Counted from the stretch's first letter, positions 18,801 to 26,896 are shown. The stretch: 64,000 nt of DNA from CAVXEH01 sp963805645 (GCA_963805645.1 CAWDVA010000007.1:620001-684000); one strand, 5' to 3'. Notes: generated by a model from the sequence alone, not told the origin. Made by a program: numbers and translations.

Positions 18801-18900
18801 CACCCGGCCTCCTGCCTCGTGGACGAGGACCGATTCCCCCGTGGCTGGGAGCCCGTCTTGGTCAGCCTGGCCGACAAGCACGTCGAGCAGACCTTCCTGA
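15871..18900 (+). CDS. comEC: ComEC, DNA-uptake channel and metallo-hydrolase
   Basis: A long frame encoding a ComEC protein: N-terminal DUF4131-like region, the competence membrane domain with about nine helices (GLTHVVAISGWNIAIVAAIV is diagnostic), and a C-terminal metallo-beta-lactamase domain with LDVGQGDAILV, LTHPHQDHVGGL and KVAHHGSHSG. It transports single-stranded DNA across the membrane. Recognisable homology ends near 18360, but no stop codon occurs in frame until 18900. The last 385 bp therefore overlap the HD-domain gene in another frame and would add a low-complexity tail. A lost stop, a long overlap or a sequencing frameshift are all possible. Confidence 0.88.
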   Translation: MARASLILPGALAGTVVGILVADPANPPPASLGMIVAAALAGVLAGLALAAMGRSGGTWPAAAVLTAALAAGIAIGAWRAAGAALPTGPGSLAAVVSAGPTSDLAVRGTVVDDPRPREDRQQVVLDRVTLSGHPVRGRLVAWLPRAVALRSADIVSFEARLQAPEAFDGFDYRAYLARQGVGAIGRAFDAQVTHPRGSSPAAVLTGLRRTLLGGLDAVVPEPEAALGAGILLGVRTAIDPAVNDAFAAAGLTHVVAISGWNIAIVAAIVARLLEGLAGRAGGRLLVPTLTLTAIGGYVALVGSSPSVVRAALMAVALLLGRQGGSRAHAASALMLAALLMLIVAPAVLWDVGFQLSLLATAGLIAFGASIAARIEGWPGWVREPVALTLAAQLTTLPVILLTFSRLSLVAPVANVLVTPLVPLVMLACAIAAPVGAVISAVPLPFIGNIAAWLAGGAAWLGLRAMIVVGSAVASVPFASLPVSLPPALALAWYPALALAWRMRRGRAAEAEAGPRALVGPGRVQRGRTVAARRLAAALTPVRLAASAVATPMRAFLALVVVLGATTLATLPDGRLHLVMLDVGQGDAILVVAPSGATLLVDGGPDPDVTLRQLGSALPWWRRSLDAVLLTHPHQDHVGGLPAVLERFRVRTVLDGGRAYPNPAYARFLALAAEGSGTGYRLARAGDVLSLDRQTTLTLLYPSDGDAAAPLPAGDVNNASVVGLLRIGRFAALLTGDAEAPVEALLAARQQLSAVDVLKVAHHGSHSGTTPAFVAAIHPALGLVSVGIGNEYGHPSPDTIRVLGDAGVAVLRTDRDGAVEVRSDGLTWRVTAAGRSGPRHPARSAPGGDRAAASSGGPGPAPGEVPVDAPAVASGAGAGSIGAWQFRIATRRHASWPVAGFRPASSGTPRVWPASRSPPRRWWPKPGSRLTWPSWRPRRCSTTSTSQKPAGRVAPTARSAHACWRPWDSASWQPRSPLTRPPASWTRTDSPVAGSPSWSAWPTSTSSRPS
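18504..18509 (+). promoter_or_regulatory. -10 of a leaderless gene (HD protein)
   Basis: TAGCAT, exactly 6 nt before ATG 18516, inside the 3' part of the comEC frame. It gives the HD-holA pair a promoter of its own. Confidence 0.55.
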
Positions 18901-19079
18901 CCATCGACGAGCGCCTCGACCGCATGGCGGATCGACATCCCCGCTACCGCGAAGAGATCGAGGCCTCCCGGTCGGCGGCGCATGCGCTGGAGGCCGAGCT
19001 GGCGGAGGCGACCGGCCTGGAGGTCGGTGAGCTCGTCGAGCGCCTCCGCCGGGCATGGGAGTCGGGCGCCACGTCGTGA
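18516..19079 (+). CDS. HD-domain phosphohydrolase-like protein
   Basis: A 187-residue protein with an HD-type metal site: RHSEGVARVAVAAATL, AALLHDIDKPETRR (the HD pair), then SSHPAS and SLADKHVEQ. This resembles small HDIG-type hydrolases, including YqeK-like ones. It may act on nucleotides but the substrate is unknown. The TAGCAT at 6 nt upstream suggests leaderless translation from inside comEC. It is coupled to holA through a GTGA overlap. Confidence 0.8.
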   Translation: MAVPDRDEAARILAGRRLPAGIVRHSEGVARVAVAAATLVAEAGIPVDVAVVEAAALLHDIDKPETRRTGGPHGEVGARMLEAMGFGELAAAVSSHPASCLVDEDRFPRGWEPVLVSLADKHVEQTFLTIDERLDRMADRHPRYREEIEASRSAAHALEAELAEATGLEVGELVERLRRAWESGATS

Positions 19080-20110
19080 GCGTCCATCTGCTGCTCGCCC
19101 ACGGCGACGATGGCCTCTCCCTCGACGAGGCGGTGAACGAGCTGGCGCGCACCCTCGGCGACGTGGAGCGTACCGACCTGCTCCCGGATCGATCACCGGA
19201 CGAGGCGCTGCTCGACCGCGCCCGGGTGGAGGCGGCCTCCATCGGCCTCTTCGGACCGCACCTCGTCGTCCTCCGGCGACCCCTGCGCGCCGCCGGGCGC
19301 GCCGGAGCCGCGACCGAGAAGCTGATCAGCCTCGCGCGCGATCTTCCCGACGGCGCCGCGCTGGCGCTGGTGGAGGAACGCCCTTCGCGGGATGCGACCC
19401 GCCCCCCTGCCCTTCTCCGCAGACTTGCCGACGCCGTCCGGGAGCGCGGCGGCATCGTGGTCGAGCGGATGGCGCCGCGGCGGTCCGAGCTTGCGGGCTG
19501 GACCCGGCGGCGGGCAACCAGCCTGGGCATCGTCATCGAGCCGCGCGCGGCGGCGCTCCTTGCCGAACGCGTCGGTGGCGCGGTGTGGGAGACGGACGTC
19601 GAGCGCGGCGAGCAGACGCGCGTCGTGGACTCCGAGCTCCGCAAGCTCGCCACCTTTGCGGGCGAGCGGCCGATCGGCACGGACGACGTCGAGCGCCTCA
19701 CGGCAGACACCCGTCCGGCATCGGTCTTCGCCATCACCAACGCCGTCGACCGGCGCGAGCCGGCGGCCGCAGCCGCAGCCCTGCAGCACGCGCTGGACGA
19801 GGGGCAGCCCGTCCTCAGAATCACCGCCTCGCTCCACGCCCGGATCGCGGACCTGGTCATTGCGGGCGACCTCGCGGCCCGGGGCGCGACCCCGGCGGAG
19901 CTGACCCGGGCGGTGGGACGCGGAAACGCACGGGTAGCTGAGCGGATCGTCGCGGCGGCGCGTCGCTACACGCCCGACGAGCTCGAATCGATGCTGCGCG
20001 GGCTCTTCGACGCGGACCTGGCCATCAAGGAGAACCGGGTCGAGCCCGAGTCCGCGGTCGCCGCGTGGCTGGGTGAGCACCTGCTCGCGGGTCGGGCAGC
20101 CTCTCGCTGA
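19076..20110 (+). CDS. holA: DNA polymerase III subunit delta
   Basis: A 344-residue clamp-loader delta subunit. The opening LLAHGDDGLSLDEAVNELARTLGDVERTDLL, the GLFGPHLVVLRRP strand, the middle SELRKLATF (collar of domain II) and the C-terminal ESMLRGLFDADLAIKENR are characteristic. It opens the beta clamp during loading at the replication fork. Start GTG 19076 overlaps the HD gene stop (GTGA). comEC followed by holA is a common order; the HD gene is inserted between them here. Confidence 0.9.
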   Translation: MSVHLLLAHGDDGLSLDEAVNELARTLGDVERTDLLPDRSPDEALLDRARVEAASIGLFGPHLVVLRRPLRAAGRAGAATEKLISLARDLPDGAALALVEERPSRDATRPPALLRRLADAVRERGGIVVERMAPRRSELAGWTRRRATSLGIVIEPRAAALLAERVGGAVWETDVERGEQTRVVDSELRKLATFAGERPIGTDDVERLTADTRPASVFAITNAVDRREPAAAAAALQHALDEGQPVLRITASLHARIADLVIAGDLAARGATPAELTRAVGRGNARVAERIVAAARRYTPDELESMLRGLFDADLAIKENRVEPESAVAAWLGEHLLAGRAASR

Positions 20111-20196
20111 GCTGCGGGCACCCGGCGCCGGGCACGACGCGGCCCCGCTCGTGAGCAGAGTGGCGTCGCCGGAGGGCTACCGGATCGAGTGGGGGG

Positions 20197-20442
20197 TCAG
20201 GCGGCGGGCGAGCGGAGGACGCGATCGCTCTCGATCGCGAACGTGCAGCGCGCCTCGGCGAGCCCCAGGATGCCGATCAGCTGCTGGTCGACGTAGAGCT
20301 GGCGGCACGGGATGCAGAGCGCGCCGGGGATGGCGAAGAAGAGCCGCTCGTCGGCGGCCGTGTCCCGGAAGGTGGTGTCGAACACGCTCGTGAGGAGATC
20401 GCTGCCGCAGAACCGGCAACGCTCCGAGGACTGTTCGGCCAT
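20197..20442 (-). CDS. Small zinc-finger protein, YgiT/MqsA-like N-domain
   Basis: An 81-residue protein with two Cys pairs, CRFCG near the N-terminus and CIPCRQLYVDQQ about 35 residues later, the arrangement of YgiT-type zinc fingers found at the N-terminus of MqsA antitoxins. The HTH half of MqsA is missing and there is no toxin-like neighbour. ATG 20442 was chosen; ATG 20457 would add five residues. It converges on holA across an 86-bp gap containing a CCCGGCGCCGGG palindrome. Role unknown. Confidence 0.65.
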   Translation of the reverse strand: MAEQSSERCRFCGSDLLTSVFDTTFRDTAADERLFFAIPGALCIPCRQLYVDQQLIGILGLAEARCTFAIESDRVLRSPAA

Positions 20443-20562
20443 GGATCGCTCGTGCATGCGACGAGCATGGATGCGGCCCGACGGCGCCTCAATAGGAGTA
20501 CCGGGGTAGGCCCCACCGGTACCCACGTAGTACCCGGCACCCGAGCGCGGCGGGCATCCGCG

Positions 20563-20964
20563 TCACACGATGCGGACGACCTGCGCGGCGCCGCTCCACA
20601 GGCGCTCGAGCCCGTAGAACTCGCGTTCCTCGGGTGCGAAGACATGGACGATGACGCTCCCGTAGTCGATGAGGACCCAGCGGGCAGCCCTGGTTCCCTC
20701 CACTCCGAGCGGGCGGACCCCTTCATCCCGCAGCCCGTCGACGATGGCTCCCGCCAGGGCGCTCACCTGCCGGTCGCTGCGGCCGGAGCAGATCACGAAG
20801 TAGTCCGCCATGGTCGTGACCTCGGCGGTTCGCAGGAGAACCACGTCGCTCGCCTTCTTGTCGGACGCGACGTCCACGATCCGATGCGCAAGCTCGGATG
20901 GATCGGTGAGCGCGATGCGAGCGGGTTCGGCCAGGTGCGTCAGCTCCTTGCAGATCGGCGTCAG
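20563..20964 (-). CDS. rsfS: Ribosome silencing factor RsfS
   Basis: A roughly 133-residue RsfS/Iojap protein: ELAHRIVDVASDKKASDVVLL, TTMADYFVICSGRSDRQVSALAGAIVDGL and RWVLIDYGSVIVHVFAPEEREFYGLERLW. It binds uL14 and keeps ribosomal subunits apart in poor conditions. No ATG, GTG or TTG occurs in frame between the nadD stop and the conserved first helix. I place the start at CTG 20964, which overlaps the nadD stop as CTGA; CTG 20934 behind AAGGAG, or GTG 20877 with loss of the first helix, are alternatives. Third gene of obg-nadD-rsfS. Confidence 0.88.
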   Translation of the reverse strand: MTPICKELTHLAEPARIALTDPSELAHRIVDVASDKKASDVVLLRTAEVTTMADYFVICSGRSDRQVSALAGAIVDGLRDEGVRPLGVEGTRAARWVLIDYGSVIVHVFAPEEREFYGLERLWSGAAQVVRIV

Positions 20965-21587
20965 GGCCGGTAGAGGCGCCGATCCTCGATCAGCTCCTCC
21001 ACCGCTGGGGGAACAAGGTACCGGATGGCGCGTCCGGACGCCACCCGCCGCCGGATCTCGCTCGCGCTCACGTCGAGCCCGGGCCCGTCGAGCGGATGGA
21101 CGCGCGGGGCCGCGACGCCGAAGCGCTCTGCGAGCGCCGCCGACTCCGGCATGCGGGTCCCGGGCCGTGGTCCGACGGCCCACTCGGCGAGGGCGAGGAT
21201 GCGGTCCGGCTCGCGCCAGGTGTCGATCTGGACCAGCGAGTCCGCCGCCATCACGAGGACCAGGGTCGCATCGGGGCCGTACCGCGCCTGGAGCTCTACC
21301 AGGCTGTCGACGGTATAGGACGGTCCCGGGCGCTCCATCTCGACGGTGCACAGCTCGAAGAGCGGATCGTGCTCGATGGCCCGACGGGTCATCTCCAGCC
21401 GGTCATCGGCCGCGGTCATCGGCTGCCCCCGCTTGTGGGGCGGTTGTGCCGCCGGCATGAAGAGCACGCGCTCGAGTCCCAGCTCGTCGGCGGCCAGGGT
21501 CGCCAGCCACAGGTGGCCGACATGGGGCGGGTCGAAGGTCCCGCCCAGGACACCAATGCGCCGCCCGCCGCCGTGTTCCCCGCTCAC
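20961..21587 (-). CDS. nadD: Nicotinate-nucleotide adenylyltransferase
   Basis: A 208-residue enzyme converting nicotinate mononucleotide to deamido-NAD. GVLGGTFDPPHVGHLWLA carries the (T/H)xxH nucleotidyltransferase signature, and LDVSASEIRRRVASGRAIRYLVPPAVEELI contains the SxTxxR-like C-terminal motif. Start GTG 21587 overlaps the obg stop as GTGA. Its own stop overlaps the start of rsfS, so the three proteins are translationally coupled. Confidence 0.95.
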   Translation of the reverse strand: MSGEHGGGRRIGVLGGTFDPPHVGHLWLATLAADELGLERVLFMPAAQPPHKRGQPMTAADDRLEMTRRAIEHDPLFELCTVEMERPGPSYTVDSLVELQARYGPDATLVLVMAADSLVQIDTWREPDRILALAEWAVGPRPGTRMPESAALAERFGVAAPRVHPLDGPGLDVSASEIRRRVASGRAIRYLVPPAVEELIEDRRLYRP

Positions 21588-22888
21588 TCCTCGCCCCACT
21601 CGAGCTCCGCATCGCCGATGCGGACGGTGGTGCCCGCCACGGCCCCGTGCTTGCGCAGCTCGTCCTCGATGCCGAGCCGGTCGAGGAGGCGCCCGAACCG
21701 CTCGCGCGACTCCTCGTTGGTGAAATCGGTCCGGTTCGCGGCCTCCTCGATCCGCCGGCCGCGTACGCGCAGGGCATCGTCCTCCGCCATGACCTGCCAT
21801 CCGGATGCGAGGGGATCGAACCGGTGCACACGCACCTCGTCGGCGCCCGTGGTCCGGACGGCATCGCGCTCGGTCGCCTCGCCGAGGGCCGCCTCGAGCG
21901 CCTGGCGAAGCTCGTCGAGGCCCGTTCCGTCATGGGCTGAGACACCAATGGGACGGCGGCCGGGGTCGTCGGCCGCGTCGCGGCGGAGCGCGGCACGCAC
22001 CGAGGGCCAGCGTCTGCGGACCGCGGGCAGGTCCAGCTTGGTGACCACGATCCGCATCGGCCGTTCCAGGAGGGCGGGGTCGTGGAGCCGCAGCTCATCG
22101 AGCACGCCCCGCCACTCGACCACCGGGTCGGCCGCATCGCCGTTCACGACGCCCAGCAGCACGCGCGTACGCTCGACGTGGCGCAGGAACTCGTGGCCCA
22201 GGCCGTGACCGGCGTGGGCGCCCTCGATGAGGCCGGGGACGTCGGCGATCACCGCGGTGCGCTCATCGACGTCGGGATCGTCCCCCACCGAGAGCACGCC
22301 CAGGTTCGGGCTCGTGGTCGTGAACGGGTAGGCGCCCACCCGGGGCGTGGCGGCCGTCATCGCCGCGAGCAGCGTCGACTTCCCGGCATTCGGCGCGCCA
22401 ACGAGCCCGATGTCGGCGATGGTCTTGAGCTCCAGCTCCAGCCAGCGCTCCTCGCCCGGGTCGCCCTTCTCGTAATGGCGGGGCGCCCGGTGAGTGGATG
22501 AGGCGAAATGGACGTTGCCCCGGCCGCCGCGGCCGCCACGAGCCACCACGAGGCGTTCCGCCGGAGCGAGCAGCTCACCGATCCAGCCACCCTCCTCGTC
22601 CCGCACCACGGTCCCCGGGGGAACCGCCAGGGTGACCGAGGTGCCGTTGCGACCGTGTGAGCGCCGGCCGGATCCGCGACCGCCGGGCTTCGCGCGGAAG
22701 TGCCGACGGCGCCGATAGTCGGCGAGCGTGGTCATGCCGGCCTCAGCGACGAGCACAACGTCGCCACCTCGTCCACCGTCGCCGCCGTCGGGGCCACCGC
22801 GTGGGACGTGCGCCTCGCGGCGGAACGAGGCCACGCCGTCGCCCCCGGCGCCGGCCGCCACGAAGACACGAACGTGGTCAGCGAACAT
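21584..22888 (-). CDS. obg: GTPase Obg/CgtA
   Basis: A 434-residue ribosome-associated GTPase. The glycine-rich Obg fold is plain at the N-terminus (GAGGDGVASFRREAHVPRGG), then G1 GAPNAGKSTL, G3 DVPGLIEGA and G4 VTKLDL. A C-terminal OCT domain (RFGRLLDRLGIEDELRKHGAVAGTTVRIGDAELEW) is present. It takes part in 50S assembly and stress signalling. Heads the obg-nadD-rsfS operon. Confidence 0.96.
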   Translation of the reverse strand: MFADHVRVFVAAGAGGDGVASFRREAHVPRGGPDGGDGGRGGDVVLVAEAGMTTLADYRRRRHFRAKPGGRGSGRRSHGRNGTSVTLAVPPGTVVRDEEGGWIGELLAPAERLVVARGGRGGRGNVHFASSTHRAPRHYEKGDPGEERWLELELKTIADIGLVGAPNAGKSTLLAAMTAATPRVGAYPFTTTSPNLGVLSVGDDPDVDERTAVIADVPGLIEGAHAGHGLGHEFLRHVERTRVLLGVVNGDAADPVVEWRGVLDELRLHDPALLERPMRIVVTKLDLPAVRRRWPSVRAALRRDAADDPGRRPIGVSAHDGTGLDELRQALEAALGEATERDAVRTTGADEVRVHRFDPLASGWQVMAEDDALRVRGRRIEEAANRTDFTNEESRERFGRLLDRLGIEDELRKHGAVAGTTVRIGDAELEWGEE

Positions 22889-22966
22889 CGCGGCGATGAT
22901 ACCGGGGAGCTCGAGCTGAAGCGGCGGACGCCTTCGGGCTCCGCGTCGTGACCCGGACCTTCGAGG

Positions 22967-23695
22967 TCAGCGGGAGATGTAGCGCAGGGGGTTGACGAAC
23001 ACCCCGTTCACGGACACCTGGAAGTGCACATGCGGACCCGTGCAGTTGCCCGTGCAGCCCACTGAGGCGATGCGTTGTCCTCGCGTGACGCTGCTGCCAG
23101 CCGCGACGAGGATCGCGCCCAGGTGGTTGTAGACGGTGTGCAGGCCATTCCCATGGTCGATCTCGACGACCAGGCCGCCGCCGTTGGTCCGCCAGCCGGC
23201 CCAGATCACGGTCCCGGACGCTGCAGCCAGGACCGGGCTGCCCGCGGGGACGGCCAGGTCGACGGCCAGATGCCCAGACCAGTAGTACTGCGTGATCACG
23301 GCGCCGGGAACCGGCCAAAGGAGCGTGCCGTTGCTGACGACCGCCACGATCACCGGGGCCTTTGCCTTCGGGGTTGGAGCGGGGGTCGGAACCGGCGTGG
23401 GCGTGGGGGTGGGCGTGGGGAAGACGCGACGAGAGAGGAGCGGGTCGGTGTCTGCCGTCTGGGCCTGGAGCACGTAGTGGGCCGACTTGAGCGCTCCCGC
23501 CTGCGCGGCGGCACCACGCGCGGTCGCGACAACGTCGAACGCGAGGCCGTTCTGAGCCTGCGCTGCGCCATGGAGAGCCGAGAAGCCGAATGCCGCGCTG
23601 AATGCCACAAGTCCCGCCACGGCCAGGTGCGCGATCGCACGATACAGGGGGCGGGCCTCAGTCAATCGGGGTAAACGGCGGTGTGGCTCGGGCAA
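22967..23695 (-). CDS. M23 (LytM) peptidoglycan endopeptidase
   Basis: A 242-residue secreted protein: N-terminal membrane helix (LAVAGLVAFSAAFGFSAL), a Pro/Thr repeat linker, then the M23 domain with zinc ligands in SGHLAVDLAVP (HxxxD) and GPHVHFQV (HxH). It should cut cross-links in peptidoglycan or serve as a divisome-type activator. The start is TTG 23695, preceded by GGAG at 8 nt; no ATG is available before the membrane segment. The next gene upstream on the strand is a cell-wall amidase. Confidence 0.85.
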   Translation of the reverse strand: MPEPHRRLPRLTEARPLYRAIAHLAVAGLVAFSAAFGFSALHGAAQAQNGLAFDVVATARGAAAQAGALKSAHYVLQAQTADTDPLLSRRVFPTPTPTPTPVPTPAPTPKAKAPVIVAVVSNGTLLWPVPGAVITQYYWSGHLAVDLAVPAGSPVLAAASGTVIWAGWRTNGGGLVVEIDHGNGLHTVYNHLGAILVAAGSSVTRGQRIASVGCTGNCTGPHVHFQVSVNGVFVNPLRYISR

Positions 23696-23866
23696 TAGCT
23701 CAACTCCAGCAGCAGGTTGCGGGCGATGGCTGTGCGACCCGCCGCGCGATCCGGTGACCCCCCGAATCGGAACGGTAACGGCCCGAGTCGTACGGACGCG
23801 ATGGTACCAGCGCCGTCGACGGGGGGCAACGTGCCATCTGTCACGAAGGCGGTCAGGACGTTCGGT
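23696..23866. other. Intergenic gap between two cell-wall hydrolase genes
   Basis: 171 bp between the amidase stop and the M23 start. I see no gene and no clear terminator. Confidence 0.4.
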
Positions 23867-25231
23867 CTACGGGCCACCGTTGCCAAGCTGCAACGGTACC
23901 GAGCCCAGCTGGCTGAGCGGGACGCCGTCGGGCCCGACCAGGGTCACCCAGGCGACCTGCCGGCCACCGGTCGGGACGGGCGGAAGGGTTACGCCGAGCT
24001 CCACCGATTCGCCCGGACCGAGGGCCGGCACCGTGGCATCCAGTGGCGTCAGCGTGGCGGGCGCGGCGGCGAGATACGGCATGGTCGTCGCGCCCCACCC
24101 GGCCGCCAGCTGCGTGCCGGACGGCCACGGATCGGAGCCGGTGTTCGTCAGGCGCAGCTGGAGGTGGCCGTCAGAGGGCGCCACTGCCGGCCAGAAGGGC
24201 GGGCCATCGCCGGGGACAGCCGTCGGCTGCGCGCCCGCGGTTCCGCCGGGCACGAGCGCATCGATCCGCCCCGCGAAGGCCCGGGCCGCGAGGTAGCGGG
24301 CGACACCGTCGAAGATGCCGCGCGCCGCCGCCTGGTAGCCGGCGGGGGTCGCGAGCAGCTCGCCTTCCGCTTCGAGCGAAACCGATCCCACCTCGGCGAG
24401 GATGCCGGGCATCAGCAGCCCTCGCCGTGGTTCGTTCTCGGCGGTACCCGCCGGCTTGAGGAAGTAGAGGTACGGCGCGGTGCCATCGATGCCGCGATCC
24501 TGCCGGGCATAGGGCGCGGCGCTCGCCATGGAGGCCACCACGCCGTCCTGGACGTCCCGGGCCAGCCGCTCCGAGGCATCGGCCCAGGGAAGGGCATCGG
24601 TGAAGAATGTCTGGGTGGCCGCGATCTTGTAGACCTGTCCGCCCTGCGTCATGGAGTTGATGTGGATGCTGATCGCCATGTCGGCCCGCGCCACGTTGGC
24701 GAGATCGATGCGGGCCGAGAGCTCATCGCGTGTTCGCGTCGCCTCCGGGACACCGGGGCCGAAGCCGGTGAAGCCGTCCCCGTTCACGTCGCGCCAGGGC
24801 GCCCCGTTGCAGCCCAGCGACGGATAGTCATCTCCGGCCAGCGCCGAATCGTCGCTGCGTGTGAGGACCACGGTGATTCCCTGCGCGGTGAGGAGGTCAC
24901 GCAGCGCGAGGGCAATCCCCAGCGTGTCCGCCTTCTCCGACTTGGACGGCTGGTTGTCGTAGGGGTTGGCCACGCCCCAGTCAAGGCAGCCGCCGTGGCC
25001 CGGGTCGATCGCCACCACGATGGCCGCCGGATTGGGCCGGTAGACCGTGCTGCTTCCACCGGGCGCGGCCAGGACCGCACCAGGGGCCGGGGTTGGCGTG
25101 GGCGTGGGCGCCACCGAGCCCACCGACGGCAGCGCCCCGCTCGGAGAGGGGGATGGGCTGCCGCACGCGGAGAGAAGCAGGGCCAGGCCCAGGGCGACGA
25201 TGAGCCAGGGGCGCGGCGACGGACGGCTCAG
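23867..25231 (-). CDS. Lipoprotein N-acetylmuramoyl-L-alanine amidase
   Basis: A roughly 454-residue AmiC/CwlD-type amidase cleaving the MurNAc-alanine bond. Zinc ligands are in VVAIDPGHGG, SEKADTLGIALALRDLL and SIHINSM, and the catalytic Glu is in PGILAEVGSVSLE. A C-terminal beta-rich region after about residue 330 resembles Ig-like or wall-binding modules. The protein should begin SRPSPRPWLIVALG with lipobox LSAC, a good lipoprotein signal. No ATG, GTG or TTG is available at that position, but CTG 25231 overlaps the rho stop as CTGA with GGAGG 10 nt upstream. Confidence 0.85.
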   Translation of the reverse strand: MSRPSPRPWLIVALGLALLLSACGSPSPSPSGALPSVGSVAPTPTPTPAPGAVLAAPGGSSTVYRPNPAAIVVAIDPGHGGCLDWGVANPYDNQPSKSEKADTLGIALALRDLLTAQGITVVLTRSDDSALAGDDYPSLGCNGAPWRDVNGDGFTGFGPGVPEATRTRDELSARIDLANVARADMAISIHINSMTQGGQVYKIAATQTFFTDALPWADASERLARDVQDGVVASMASAAPYARQDRGIDGTAPYLYFLKPAGTAENEPRRGLLMPGILAEVGSVSLEAEGELLATPAGYQAAARGIFDGVARYLAARAFAGRIDALVPGGTAGAQPTAVPGDGPPFWPAVAPSDGHLQLRLTNTGSDPWPSGTQLAAGWGATTMPYLAAAPATLTPLDATVPALGPGESVELGVTLPPVPTGGRQVAWVTLVGPDGVPLSQLGSVPLQLGNGGP

Positions 25232-26697
25232 CGCTCGGAGGCCTCCACGGACTTCGACAGGGAAACCAGGAACTCCGCGTTGTTCTTCGTCTTGCCCAGG
25301 CGCTGCATGAGGAGCTCGATCCCCTCGTTGGGCCCGAGCGCGCTCAGCATGCGACGCATGGTCCACACCATCCGCAGGCTGTTCTCGTCGAGGAGCAGCT
25401 CCTCGCGGCGGGTGCCGGAGCGGAGCACGTCGATGGCCGGGAAGATGCGCTTTTCGCTCAGCTTCCGGTCGAGGGCGAGCTCCATGTTGCCGGTGCCCTT
25501 GAACTCCTCGTAGATGACGTCATCCATGCGCGAGCCGGTGTCGACGAGGCAGGTGGCGATGATCGTCAGCGATCCCCCGTGCTCGATGTTGCGTGCCGCG
25601 CCGAAGAATCGCTTGGGCGGGTAGAGCGCGACGGGGTCCACGCCACCCGAGAGCGTCTTGCCCGATGCCGGCAGGGCCAGGTTGTAGGCGCGCGCGAGGC
25701 GGGTGATGGAGTCCAGCAGGATCACGACGTCACGGCCGGTCTCGACCTGGCGCTTCGCGATCTCCAGGGCCATCTCCGCGACCCGGGTGTGGTTCTCGGT
25801 TGGCTCATCGAAGGTCGATGCGTAGATGTCGCCGTTCACGGACCGCTGCATGTCCGTGACCTCCTCCGGCCGCTCGCCGATGAGGGCGACCATGAGGAGG
25901 GACTCCGGGTAGTTCGCCGTGATCCCGTGGGCGATGTGCTTCAGGACCGTGGTCTTGCCCGCCTTCGCCGGGGACAGGATGAGCCCGCGCTGCCCCTTGC
26001 CGATGGGCGCGATCAGGTTGATGAGCCGCTGGGTGAGGTTCTTCTGGTCGACCTCGATGTCGAACATCTCGTCCGGGAAGACGGGGACCAGCGAGTCGAA
26101 GTACGGACGGCGCTTGGCCGTTTCGGGGTCAACGCCGTTCACCGTGTCGACGCGCAGCAGACCCCAGTACTTCTCCTGGTCCTTGGGCGGACGCGTCTGC
26201 CCGGTGACCCGGTCACCGGTGCGCAGGGCGAAGCGGCGCACCTGGCTCGAGCTGACGTAGATGTCGTCGTTCGAGGGCATGACCCCGTGCCGGCGGAGGA
26301 ATCCGAAGCCCTCGTCGACGATCTCCAGGATCCCTTCGGCGACGCCGGGCTGGCCGTTCTGCTCGGGACTCTTGCGAGTCGGCGCAAGCGGCACGGCGTC
26401 GAGGAGCTTCAGGACGAGGTCCTGGTGCTCGAGCTCCTCGAAATTCTCGATCCCGTGCTCGCCCGCGAGCTCGCGCAGCTCATCAACCGGCTTGGCCTGG
26501 AGCTCCGCGAGGGTGAGCGGCTCCATGGGACCGTCGTCCTCGGTCGGGAACGGCCCGGAGTAGATGCTCGAGTAGCTGCTGGAGTAGTCCGGGCGGCGGC
26601 GCGCATAGTTCTGGCGCTGGGGGGTGCGGCGGGAGCCGCCTCCGTCGGAGCGGCGGCGCGACCGGTTGCGTCGTGGGGTGCGCGCTTCCTCGTTCAT
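25228..26697 (-). CDS. rho: Transcription termination factor Rho
   Basis: A 489-residue hexameric RNA helicase. The N-terminal Arg/Gly/Ser-rich extension (about 60 residues) precedes the Rho N-domain (LTLAELQAKPVDELRELAGEHGI), the cold-shock-like RNA-binding domain, and the ATPase with Walker A SPAKAGKTTVL and Walker B VVILLDSITRLARAYN. Full length. It is followed by an overlapping amidase gene. An RG-rich insertion is usual for Rho of high-GC bacteria. Confidence 0.97.
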   Translation of the reverse strand: MNEEARTPRRNRSRRRSDGGGSRRTPQRQNYARRRPDYSSSYSSIYSGPFPTEDDGPMEPLTLAELQAKPVDELRELAGEHGIENFEELEHQDLVLKLLDAVPLAPTRKSPEQNGQPGVAEGILEIVDEGFGFLRRHGVMPSNDDIYVSSSQVRRFALRTGDRVTGQTRPPKDQEKYWGLLRVDTVNGVDPETAKRRPYFDSLVPVFPDEMFDIEVDQKNLTQRLINLIAPIGKGQRGLILSPAKAGKTTVLKHIAHGITANYPESLLMVALIGERPEEVTDMQRSVNGDIYASTFDEPTENHTRVAEMALEIAKRQVETGRDVVILLDSITRLARAYNLALPASGKTLSGGVDPVALYPPKRFFGAARNIEHGGSLTIIATCLVDTGSRMDDVIYEEFKGTGNMELALDRKLSEKRIFPAIDVLRSGTRREELLLDENSLRMVWTMRRMLSALGPNEGIELLMQRLGKTKNNAEFLVSLSKSVEASER

Positions 26698-26896
26698 GGC
26701 CGCGGAGTCTGCCGAGTGTGGTTCATGGACGTGAGAGGACCTCTGTGGAGGATGCCTGGCAGGTGCGCCCCGCGGTCATGCCGGTGGAGCTACCTGGCTG
26801 GCCCCGACCGGTACGGTGCACCGGTCCGCGGGCTCAGATGTTGGATGCCTCGCCCCAGGCGGGGCCATGCATGGGGTGACCGTGGCGGTCGAACGG
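26698..26896. other. Gap upstream of rho
   Basis: 199 bp that should hold the rho promoter. A small GCCCC/GGGGC hairpin (26852-26865) follows the peptidase gene end. No gene seen. Confidence 0.4.

Noticed and set aside
20197..20442. MqsA antitoxin of a toxin-antitoxin pair
   Set aside because: Only the zinc-finger half is seen, and no MqsR-like or other small toxin gene adjoins it.
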